Made by a program: the position numbers and the translations under genes
The notes under the pieces: generated by a model
Seen by the model: only the letters and a program-made list of their open reading frames with translations
Database searches by the model: none
Told to the model about the DNA's origin: nothing
DNA from: Halorubrum distributum JCM 10118
GTDB lineage: Archaea > Halobacteriota > Halobacteria > Halobacteriales > Haloferacaceae
NCBI RefSeq assembly: GCF_000337335.1
Contig: NZ_AOJN01000052.1
Span: 1-40,455, forward strand
Direction: 5' to 3'
DNA: 40,455 nt
In this document: positions 33,835-40,455 of the stretch, in pieces
Numbering within the stretch: the first letter of the stretch is position 1
How the letters are laid out: each line of letters begins with the position of its first letter

Positions 33835-34895
33835 ACATCGGCTTCTTCACCGACAGCTACTTCCCCGGCATCGACGGCGTCACCTACACCATTCAGGCGT
33901 GGCGCGACCGCCTCGAGTCCCGGGGGCACGACGTGTACGTCGTGTATCCGGAGAGCAGCCACGAGCCCGACGAGCGCGAGATACCGGTCCCCTCGCTGCC
34001 GAACCCCTTCTACCGACAGTACCGCCTCCCGACCTACCGCCGCCTGTCGACGCTCCCCGACCTCGACGTGGTCCACTGTCACGGCCCGGCGTCGACCGGC
34101 CTAATGGGACTTCGGTACGCGAAGCGGTACGGTGCGACCTCGGTGTACACCCACCACACCCCCGTCGAGGACTACTTCGTTCAGGGGCTCAAGTCGGAGC
34201 GGCTCGCCTCGCTCGCCGGGCGGGCGTACGTGGCCTACGAGAACCGCTTTTTGAACGCCTTCGACTGCGTCACGGCATCTACCTCGCGGATCCGCCGCGA
34301 CGTGGAGCCGTACCGGCTCCCGGTCGGGATCGAGATGGACCGGTTCCGGCCGCGCGAGGGGGCCCGGGTGGCCGCGCTCGCGACCGACGGCGGCCCGACC
34401 GCGGCCGACGCGCCGGTAGTCGGGTACAGCGGCCGGATGACCCACAAGAAGAACGTCGACGAGACGCTCCGGCTCGCCGAGCGGCTGCCCGAGGTCCGGT
34501 TCGAACTCGTCGGCGAGGGACCCGTCCGCGCGGAGCTGGAGGCGGACGCGCCGGAGAACGTCCGGTTCCACGACTTCCTCCCCCGGGAGGAGCTCCCCGA
34601 CTTCTACGCCGCCCTCGACGTCTTCCTCACGGCGTCGACCTGCGACACGCTCGGGCTCTCGACGCTGGAGGCGAACGCCTGCGGCACCCCGGTGGCCGCC
34701 GCGGACGTCGCGCCGTTCGACGAGACGATCGGTCCCGAGAACGGCGCGCGGTTCGCGCTCGGCGACCTCGACGACATGGAGCGCGCGGTCCGCGACTGCC
34801 TCGACGGCGACAGGGACACCCGCGCGGCCGTCGAGCGGTTCTCTGTGGAACAGACGATAGACGAACTCGAATCGATATACGGGGTGGCCGGGTAG
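33831..34895 (+). CDS. GT4-family glycosyltransferase
   Basis: The 354-residue GT-B glycosyltransferase opens MNIGFFTDSYFPGIDGVTYT, the start seen in diacylglycerol and sterol-type glucosyltransferases of GT4. It has HCHGPASTGLMGL, THHTPVEDY, the sugar-nucleotide domain entry VVGYSGRMTHKKNVDE, LVGEGPVRAELE, and the phosphate/ribose-binding region STCDTLGLSTLEANACGTPVA (about 267-287). The fold places it at the inner membrane face; the acceptor is probably a lipid. Its stop is directly followed by the DUF2070 ATG with no gap, so the two are one operon. Confidence 0.88.
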   Translation: MNIGFFTDSYFPGIDGVTYTIQAWRDRLESRGHDVYVVYPESSHEPDEREIPVPSLPNPFYRQYRLPTYRRLSTLPDLDVVHCHGPASTGLMGLRYAKRYGATSVYTHHTPVEDYFVQGLKSERLASLAGRAYVAYENRFLNAFDCVTASTSRIRRDVEPYRLPVGIEMDRFRPREGARVAALATDGGPTAADAPVVGYSGRMTHKKNVDETLRLAERLPEVRFELVGEGPVRAELEADAPENVRFHDFLPREELPDFYAALDVFLTASTCDTLGLSTLEANACGTPVAAADVAPFDETIGPENGARFALGDLDDMERAVRDCLDGDRDTRAAVERFSVEQTIDELESIYGVAG

Positions 34896-36638
34896 ATGGG
34901 CGCGGACAACGTCGACGCGTTCCAGCGGTTCATCTTCTCGGTGCCGCGACTCCGGCTTCAGGCGGTCGCGCTCGTCCTCCTCAGCGCCGTGTACGGCGTC
35001 GCCACGTTCGCCGGAATCCGGCTCTTCACGCCGTTCGCTCCCGACCCGTCGCAGATCGTTCCGGTGGCCGCCCTCATCTTCCTGATCCCGTTCGTCGTCG
35101 CCGCGGAGCTGTTCCCCCGCGTCCTCGACGGCTACCCGCGGCCGTGGAGCTACTTCCTGGCGCTCACCTCGCAGTTCGTCCTGTTCGTGTACGCGCTGGT
35201 GCTCACCGGCGCGAACAACGTCGGGAACGCCTGGAGCATCATCTGGCTGAGCTTCATCACGCTGTACCTGATCAACATCCTGGTGCTCGTCGTCTCGACG
35301 GGCATCGACCGCTCCGACCGGATCCTCCTCGTGTCGCTCGTCGAGCCGGCGGCGCTCATCACCGCGTTCTACGCGCTGGGCGGCAGCGACCTCGGCTTCT
35401 CGACGTACCGCCACGTGTTCGCGTTCGCGTCGCTGCTCATTGCGGCCGGCTTCCTCGTGCTGGTCCTCCTCGTCGTCGACTACCTGATCAAGAGCAACAC
35501 CGACGTCTCGGCGTTCGCGCTCACCTCCGGGCTCCTCCGGAACGACCGCGAGTCACTCGATCTCGGCGTCGAGGCCCGCCCGTCCGTCGAGACGTTCGCC
35601 GTCGACAACGGGGACCGGCTCACGGTCGCGGCCCCGTGGGTCCACCCGGGCCCCCTCGGCGGCTTCGGCGGCGGCCAGCTGAGCGGAAACCTGATCGACG
35701 CGCTGAACGACGGCCGCGAGGCCGACGGGGGCGAGCGCGACCGCGACGAGGCCGCGACCGACGGCGGTGTCGGGGCCGCCGCTGACGGCTCGGCCGGGTT
35801 CTTCTTCCACGTCCCGTGTACGCACAAGGAGGACCTCTCGAACCCGGCGGACGCGGAGCGGATCCTCGACGCGGTCGCGGCGCCGGAGCGGACCGAACGC
35901 ACGTCCCGGCTCGTCACGGAGTCCTACGGCGAGCGAGAGGGGTACGCCGACGTGCGGTTCCACGGCCGCCGGATCGGCGACAAGGAGGTGATCGTCCTCC
36001 ACGGCGAGGGGATCGACGACTACGACACCGGCGTGTTCATGCGCGACGTCGACAACGACGAGGTACTGTTGATCGACCAGCACAGACACGACATCCAGAA
36101 CGGCCCCGACGTGGAGATCCAGTACGGCTCCGCCGAGGCCGACCGCCTGAAGCGCGCGTTCGACGAGTTCCGCGAGCGCCTCGCGGACGCCGAGCTCGCG
36201 GACGACTACGCCGCCGGGTTCGCCGTGACGCGGACCGGCCAAGACGCGCTGGCGATGGTCGAGGCCGTCGACGGCCAGGAGGTGCTCTGGATCGGGGTCG
36301 ACACGAACGGACTCACCCCGGACGTGCGGGCGACCGCCGACGCCTACCGCGAGGAGTTCGACGCGGTGATCCCCTTCTCGACGGACACCCACGCGTCGAT
36401 CCACGAGCTGGCGAACATGCGCGAGTCCGATGTCGACGCCATCGAGCGCGCGGTCGACCGCGCCGTCGACGACGTCGCGCCCGCGACGGTGGGATTCGAG
36501 AGCCGCCGCACGGAGCCGGTGAAGCTCCTGAAGAACGACTACAACGGGCTCGTGTTCAGCGTCAACATCCTCATCCGCCTGACGATCATCTCGCTCGTGA
36601 CGCTGTACGCGCTGCTCGTGCTGTGGCTGTTCTTCTGA
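34896..36638 (+). CDS. DUF2070-family archaeal membrane protein
   Basis: The 580-residue protein has about six or seven N-terminal membrane helices (about 20-205), a large soluble domain (about 215-545), and one C-terminal helix ending LVTLYALLVLWLFF. The soluble domain holds the DUF2070-type motif WVHPGPLGGFGGGQLS and the metal-like texts FFFHVPCTHKEDLS, IDQHRHDIQNG and FSTDTHASIHELANM, with several His/Asp/Cys that could form a metal centre. The family is restricted to archaea as far as I know and has no assigned function. It starts immediately after the upstream glycosyltransferase, which suggests a role in membrane lipid or glycan metabolism. Confidence 0.85.
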   Translation: MGADNVDAFQRFIFSVPRLRLQAVALVLLSAVYGVATFAGIRLFTPFAPDPSQIVPVAALIFLIPFVVAAELFPRVLDGYPRPWSYFLALTSQFVLFVYALVLTGANNVGNAWSIIWLSFITLYLINILVLVVSTGIDRSDRILLVSLVEPAALITAFYALGGSDLGFSTYRHVFAFASLLIAAGFLVLVLLVVDYLIKSNTDVSAFALTSGLLRNDRESLDLGVEARPSVETFAVDNGDRLTVAAPWVHPGPLGGFGGGQLSGNLIDALNDGREADGGERDRDEAATDGGVGAAADGSAGFFFHVPCTHKEDLSNPADAERILDAVAAPERTERTSRLVTESYGEREGYADVRFHGRRIGDKEVIVLHGEGIDDYDTGVFMRDVDNDEVLLIDQHRHDIQNGPDVEIQYGSAEADRLKRAFDEFRERLADAELADDYAAGFAVTRTGQDALAMVEAVDGQEVLWIGVDTNGLTPDVRATADAYREEFDAVIPFSTDTHASIHELANMRESDVDAIERAVDRAVDDVAPATVGFESRRTEPVKLLKNDYNGLVFSVNILIRLTIISLVTLYALLVLWLFF

Positions 36639-36716
36639 ACCAGGGCCAGCGCCAGCGGAGCCGCCCCCGAGCGAGCGGTCCCCGTCGCTTTTGTGCGCTC
36701 CCGTCGACGCGTCCCC

Positions 36717-37193
36717 ATGGTCTCGCGAGCCCTCCTCCTCGGAACCGGCCGGTCCCCGAAACGCGCGCTCGGCGCGGTCGCGGCCGCGTTCGCCGCCGCG
36801 TCGCTCCTCGTCGCCCTCCCGTGGGAGCCGATGCGGACCACCGGACGGTACCCGATCTGGGCCGCCCTCGTCGCGGTCGGCCTCGCGGGCGCCGGGTACG
36901 CCGGTCGGCACCGCGGCGGCCTCGTCGCGGGGTGGGGAGCGACGTTCCTCGCGACGATCTGGATCTACGTGATCCCGCCGCTCGCGGCGGTCGTTCGCGG
37001 CGATACGCTCGACGCCGGCGGCTACGCGGTCCCGCGACCGTCGATCGTCGCGCTGAGTCCCCGCGCCGAACTGCTGACCGGACTCCGGATCGGCCCGGTC
37101 GTCGCGCTCGCGATAGCGCTCACGCTCGGGAGCGCGGCGTTCGCGCTGGGGGTGGCACTGCGGCGTCGCTCGGAGGGAACCGGCGGTCCGTGA
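36717..37193 (+). CDS. Predicted membrane protein, unknown function
   Basis: The 158-residue product has about four membrane helices (near 18-35, 45-62, 68-90 and 125-147) and a short loop, RGDTLDAGGYAVPRPS, between the third and fourth. The start ATG 36717 has a weak CGCTTTTGTG box about 30 bases upstream. It follows the DUF2070 gene by 78 bases on the same strand and converges with the flippase-like gene. No family is recognised. Confidence 0.65.
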   Translation: MVSRALLLGTGRSPKRALGAVAAAFAAASLLVALPWEPMRTTGRYPIWAALVAVGLAGAGYAGRHRGGLVAGWGATFLATIWIYVIPPLAAVVRGDTLDAGGYAVPRPSIVALSPRAELLTGLRIGPVVALAIALTLGSAAFALGVALRRRSEGTGGP

Positions 37194-37202
37194 CGACCCG
37201 CG

Positions 37203-38216
37203 CTACTCGAACGCCTTCACGCCCAGCGCGGAGGCCGAAGCGCCGCCGATCACCATCGGCAGCCAGTAGACCGCGCCGCGGAACACGAGGACCGCGGCGG
37301 TGATCGCGGACGCGGCGACCCCGGTCGTGGGGACGAGCAGGCCGACGAGCGCGGCCTCGATGCCGCCGAGGCCGCCGGGCAGGGGCGTCGCGCCCGCCAC
37401 GTACGACAGGGGGACGACGAAGACCGGGATCAGCGGCGAGATCGGGTGGCCGACCGCGGCGAACGCGGCCGTGAGCGCGGCCGCCTGGAAGAGCCAGCCG
37501 AGGAGCGAGAGCGCGACGATCCCGAGGAGCCGCGGGCGGTCGGTGCCGACGCGCTCGATGTCGGCGAAGAAGTTCCCCAGCCGGTCCGCGAGCCCGGCCT
37601 CGATCGTCTCGGCGTCGAAGCGGTCGAACCGGCCGAGGAACGGCCCGATCGCGCCCGGAACGCGGTCGACGACCGCCACGCGGTAGCGCCAGACGAACGC
37701 GATCGCCGAGACGATGGCGGCGATCAGCGCGACCGCGCTCGCGACGGCGAACCCGACGCGGTCGCCGACCGCGGTGGTGGCCGCGTACGACCCCACGCCG
37801 AGGAACACGAGGGACACCGAGGGGACGACGTTGAGCACGTCGACGCTCGCGATGCCGACGAGCCCCGTCTCGTAGCGCGCCTCTCCCACCTTCGAGATGA
37901 GGGCCGCGGCGACCGGCTCGCCGCCCGCCTGCCCGAACGGGGTGACGTTGTTCGCGAAGGCGGCGCCGCTGTAGACCAAAAAGGCGGTCCGGACCGACAT
38001 CTCGACGTCGAGCGCGCCCAACACGGCGCGCAGCATGAGGCTCCACGCCGCGAGCCAACAGAGGCCGAGACCGGCGGTCAGGGCGACGAGGACCGGGTCC
38101 GCGGCGGCGAGCGCGTCGACGACGCGATCGACCCCGACGACGACGAAAAGCACCGCGAGGAGGAGGACGGCGCCGCCCGCCCCCAAGATTAGCGCGCGCC
38201 GTTGTGGGCCTTCCAT
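37203..38216 (-). CDS. Flippase-like membrane protein (LPG synthase TM / UPF0104 type)
   Basis: The 337-residue protein has about eight membrane helices. Motifs of the lysylphosphatidylglycerol synthase TM / flippase-like family are NNVTPFGQAGGEPVAA (about 90-105), WLFQAAALTAAF, and PLSYVAGATPLPGGLGGIEA (about 268-287). Relatives move or modify lipid-linked groups; no soluble aminoacyl-transfer domain is present, so it is not a full MprF. The start ATG 38216 has GTTTCAAGT 27 bases before it. Neighbouring glycosyltransferases suggest it handles a glycolipid, but this is inference. Confidence 0.85.
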   Translation of the reverse strand: MEGPQRRALILGAGGAVLLLAVLFVVVGVDRVVDALAAADPVLVALTAGLGLCWLAAWSLMLRAVLGALDVEMSVRTAFLVYSGAAFANNVTPFGQAGGEPVAAALISKVGEARYETGLVGIASVDVLNVVPSVSLVFLGVGSYAATTAVGDRVGFAVASAVALIAAIVSAIAFVWRYRVAVVDRVPGAIGPFLGRFDRFDAETIEAGLADRLGNFFADIERVGTDRPRLLGIVALSLLGWLFQAAALTAAFAAVGHPISPLIPVFVVPLSYVAGATPLPGGLGGIEAALVGLLVPTTGVAASAITAAVLVFRGAVYWLPMVIGGASASALGVKAFE

Positions 38217-38238
38217 AGGCAGGGTGGCGCCGTAGCGA

Positions 38239-38247
38239 ACTTGAAAC
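38239..38247 (-). promoter_or_regulatory. TATA box of flippase-like gene
   Basis: The minus-strand GTTTCAAGT is centred 27 bases before the ATG at 38216. Confidence 0.5.
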
Positions 38248-38366
38248 GTCTGCTTCGCGTCCGTCGGGCGAAGGCCGCCTCCCGGGACTGCGTCCCGTCG
38301 GCGGCCCCCGCGGTGCCGGGCCGAGAATGAGAATACATACGTACCGCCGGGCCGACGGCCCACCCA

Positions 38367-39233
38367 ATGGAAGATCAGCGGTTCCTCGAGTCGGAGTGGG
38401 ACTACTGCCTGGTTCTCGACGCATGCCGGTACGACGTGTTCGCGGACGTGTACGACGAGTACCTCGACGGCACGCTCGAGAAGCGGAAGAGCGTCGGCTC
38501 CTCGACGCCGGAGTGGGCCTACCGCACGTTCACCGACGACCACGACATCGCGTACTTCTCCGGGAACCCGTTCATCAACGACCTCGGGATCCCGCTGAAC
38601 GAGCTGAAGTGGGGCGCGAGCTGCGACTACGAGTGGACGGCCTCCGAGCACATCAGCGACATCCACGACGTCTGGAAGACCGACTGGGACGACGACCTCG
38701 GGACCGTCCCGCCGGAGGGGCTCGCGGACGCGTTCCACCGCAACCAAGACGCCGTCGAGCGCGCCGACCGCACCGTCCTCCACTACATGCAGCCGCACGC
38801 TCCCTACCTCTCCCGCGGGAAGGGACAGAAGCTCAAGCAGATCCAGAAGGGGATCAGAGAGCAGGGGGAAGAAGAGGCGAGCGACGGCGGCGACGACGAC
38901 GGCGGCCTGCTCTCCTCGCTCAGCGACACCGTCCGGCCGAAGATCGAGAGCCGGCTGGACGACAGCGAGTTCGCACAGAAGGCCGGCCTGTGGCTCGAAC
39001 TCGACCCGAAGGACCTCGTGAAGGACGGCACGCGCGTGACCGCGCTGTCGATGTACGAGGAGAACCTCCGGATCGCCTTAGAGAGCGTCTCGGAGCTCGT
39101 CGAGGAGCTCGACGGCGACGTAGTCGTCACCGCCGACCACGGCGAGGCGTTCGGCGAGGAGGGCGTCTGGGAGCACCACATCGAGACGTACATCCCCGCG
39201 CTGATGGAGGTCCCGTGGCTGGAAGTCGAGTGA
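38367..39233 (+). CDS. Alkaline-phosphatase-superfamily (sulfatase-like) protein
   Basis: The 288-residue soluble protein has the alkaline phosphatase/sulfatase fold reduced to essentials: first metal strand LVLDACRYDVF (about 15-25), the His-containing HYMQPHAPYLSRGKG, and the second metal site VTADHGEAFGE with a downstream His in WEHHIETY. The classical sulfatase CxPSR is absent; the residue after the first Asp segment is Cys18 in DACRYD, a position where related enzymes place Thr or Ser as nucleophile. A charged, Gly/Asp-rich insertion with Lys-rich flank (about 150-185) interrupts the core. It precedes a glycosyltransferase by 58 bases and probably acts on a glycan or phospho-sugar; a transferase or hydrolase role cannot be decided. 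Confidence 0.8.
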   Translation: MEDQRFLESEWDYCLVLDACRYDVFADVYDEYLDGTLEKRKSVGSSTPEWAYRTFTDDHDIAYFSGNPFINDLGIPLNELKWGASCDYEWTASEHISDIHDVWKTDWDDDLGTVPPEGLADAFHRNQDAVERADRTVLHYMQPHAPYLSRGKGQKLKQIQKGIREQGEEEASDGGDDDGGLLSSLSDTVRPKIESRLDDSEFAQKAGLWLELDPKDLVKDGTRVTALSMYEENLRIALESVSELVEELDGDVVVTADHGEAFGEEGVWEHHIETYIPALMEVPWLEVE

Positions 39234-39291
39234 CCGGCCGCGAGGGGTCCCGAGACGCGAGCGCCGCGCGGCCGCGAGCGCCGCTCCACCG

Positions 39292-40326
39292 ATGAAGGTC
39301 AGCCACTACTTCGAGTTCGAGGAGCACGTCACCGGCGGCATGGCGGCGTCCGTCGACCACCAGCGGAAGATGTTCGACCGGACCGGGATCGAGTACACCA
39401 CCGAGCCGACGCTGGACGCCGACGTGCTCCATCTGAACCTGATGGGGCCGCGCTCGGTCTGGTACGCGCGCCGCGCCCGGAAGGCGGGCGTCCCGGTGGT
39501 CGCGCACACCCACGTCACCGCCGAGGACTTCGGCGACAGCTTCCGATTCACTAACGCGCTCGCGCGGCCGCTGAAGCCGTACCTCCGGCGCGCCTACGGG
39601 CTCGCCGACCGGCTCGTCTGTCCCTCCGAGTACAACCGCGACGTGATCGAGGGGTACACCGACGCGCCGACCACGGTGATCTCGAACGGCGTCGACCGGG
39701 AGAAGCTCGACGGGTTCGAGGCGCTGGAAGCCGAGTACCGCGAGCGCTACGACCTCGATTCGCCGACGGTGTTCATGGTCGGTCACGTGATCAAGCGGAA
39801 AGGGTTGGAGACGTTCGTCGAGACCGCCCACCGAACCCCCGACGTGGACTTCGCGTGGTTCGGCCACATCGACCGCTCGCTGAAGGGTCGCGAGACGAAG
39901 CGGCTCGTCGACGAGGCGCCGTCGAACTGCACGTTCACGGGGTTCGTCGAAGACATCCGCGGCGCGTACGCCGCGGGGGACGTGTTCTGTTTCCCGACCC
40001 ACGAGGAGAACGAGGGGATCGCGCTGCTGGAGGCGATGGCGGCCGGAAAGCCGGTCGTCGTCCGCGACATCGAGACGTTCTCGTGGCTGAAGGACGGCGA
40101 GGACTGCCTGAAGGTGGGCGACCGCGACGACGGGGAGGCCGGGACGGGCGACCGGGACGACCGCGCTCGCGGCGACGACGTGGAGGGGTTCGTCGAGGCC
40201 ATCGACGAACTCCGGGACCCGGACCGGCGGGCGGAACTCGGCGCGAACGCCGCCGAACGCAGCGAGGCGTTCTCCCTGTCGGCGATCGCCGAGCGCTACC
40301 GGGACCTGTACGCGGATCTGGTCTGA
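39292..40326 (+). CDS. GT4-family glycosyltransferase
   Basis: The 344-residue GT-B enzyme opens MKVSHYFEFEEHVTGGMAAS and shows HTHVTAEDFGDSF, the acceptor-domain end LVCPSEYNRDVI, the donor-domain start FMVGHVIKRKGLETF, FTGFVEDIRGAYAAGDVF, and the donor-binding HEENEGIALLEAMAAGKPVVV (about 237-257). An acidic, Asp/Arg-rich loop of about 20 residues near 280-300 is an insertion relative to close family members. It follows the sulfatase-like gene on the same strand and likely forms a pair with it for surface glycan or glycolipid assembly. Confidence 0.88.
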   Translation: MKVSHYFEFEEHVTGGMAASVDHQRKMFDRTGIEYTTEPTLDADVLHLNLMGPRSVWYARRARKAGVPVVAHTHVTAEDFGDSFRFTNALARPLKPYLRRAYGLADRLVCPSEYNRDVIEGYTDAPTTVISNGVDREKLDGFEALEAEYRERYDLDSPTVFMVGHVIKRKGLETFVETAHRTPDVDFAWFGHIDRSLKGRETKRLVDEAPSNCTFTGFVEDIRGAYAAGDVFCFPTHEENEGIALLEAMAAGKPVVVRDIETFSWLKDGEDCLKVGDRDDGEAGTGDRDDRARGDDVEGFVEAIDELRDPDRRAELGANAAERSEAFSLSAIAERYRDLYADLV

Positions 40327-40428
40327 GTATCGGTGGCATTCGTCCGTGAGTAACGAGATATGAACGACGCTCTTCCGTAGGAGATTGTTGATACTGGCGA
40401 GCTGTCGCTGTCGTGTCGAAGAGGACAA

Positions 40429-40450
40429 GGACACCGCGTCAGCGGTGTCC
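40429..40450. other. Perfect 9-bp inverted repeat near the window end
   Basis: GGACACCGC and GCGGTGTCC flank the loop GTCA. It could be a transcription-related hairpin or part of a gene beyond the window. The rest of 40327-40455 is moderately AT-rich, and I see no supported gene in it. Confidence 0.4.
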
Positions 40451-40455
40451 GACAC

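Noticed and set aside
39127-40455. Minus-strand frame open to the window edge starting MSDTADAVSLSSS
   Set aside because: It runs antisense through the second glycosyltransferase. The first 45 residues look less biased, but no family is recognised and no start signal is visible, so no gene is called.

Overview
The window is haloarchaeal chromosome. It is very GC-rich with strong GC at third codon positions. Proteins are acidic. Most start codons lie about 24-33 bases downstream of a TATA-like box, as expected for leaderless or near-leaderless archaeal transcripts. The gene set is archaeal: non-canonical shikimate entry (ADTH synthase plus dehydroquinate synthase II), PurS/PurQ, DUF2070, DUF2209, archaeal CMP kinase, Lhr-type helicase and NYN protein. 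A Halorubrum-like organism is the best guess from style and base composition, but no sequence here proves the genus.

Layout. 1-7136: DUF2061 membrane protein, acetyl-CoA synthetase, hflX coupled to a DUF2209 gene, a 28-bp tandem repeat, threonine aldolase, M32 carboxypeptidase. 7167-9311 is an accessory pocket: the C-terminal remnant of a CPBP-type membrane protease, a membrane protein, structured repeat copy A, and a 741-bp IS6-like transposable unit (17-bp perfect inverted ends, 8-bp target duplication) that carries a small membrane protein and no visible transposase. 9350-16137: aromatic amino acid synthesis (DHQ synthase II, ADTH synthase, trpCBA) with an HTTM membrane protein between. 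16269-22901: alkyltransferase-like protein with Asp in place of the active-site Cys, CMP kinase, Lhr-type helicase, purU with an unusual structured leader and a perfect Shine-Dalgarno, purS-purQ. 22956-25777: SHOCT membrane protein, VOC protein, ilvD. 25800-27640: structured repeat copies B and C around a small haloarchaeal protein and a NYN nuclease-like protein. 27702-33573: signal peptidase, gcvT and fhs (one-carbon metabolism), moaC and the NAD(P)HX repair enzyme. 33831-40326: a cell-surface or lipid glycosylation neighbourhood (two GT4 glycosyltransferases, DUF2070, flippase-like protein, alkaline-phosphatase-superfamily protein).

Most striking non-coding signal: three dispersed copies (about 8165-8432, 25805-26070 inverted, 27328-27640) of a roughly 270-310-base element. 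Three hairpins sit at matching places in all three copies although the stem sequences differ. In copies A and B the main 19-bp stem is perfect in both and differs at three positions, each compensated on the opposite arm. A 3x3 internal loop and the outer CAAAG/CTTTG pairing are invariant. This looks like a family of structured RNAs or DNA hairpin elements, not genes. The second notable object is the transposase-less IS6-like element with a membrane-protein cargo.
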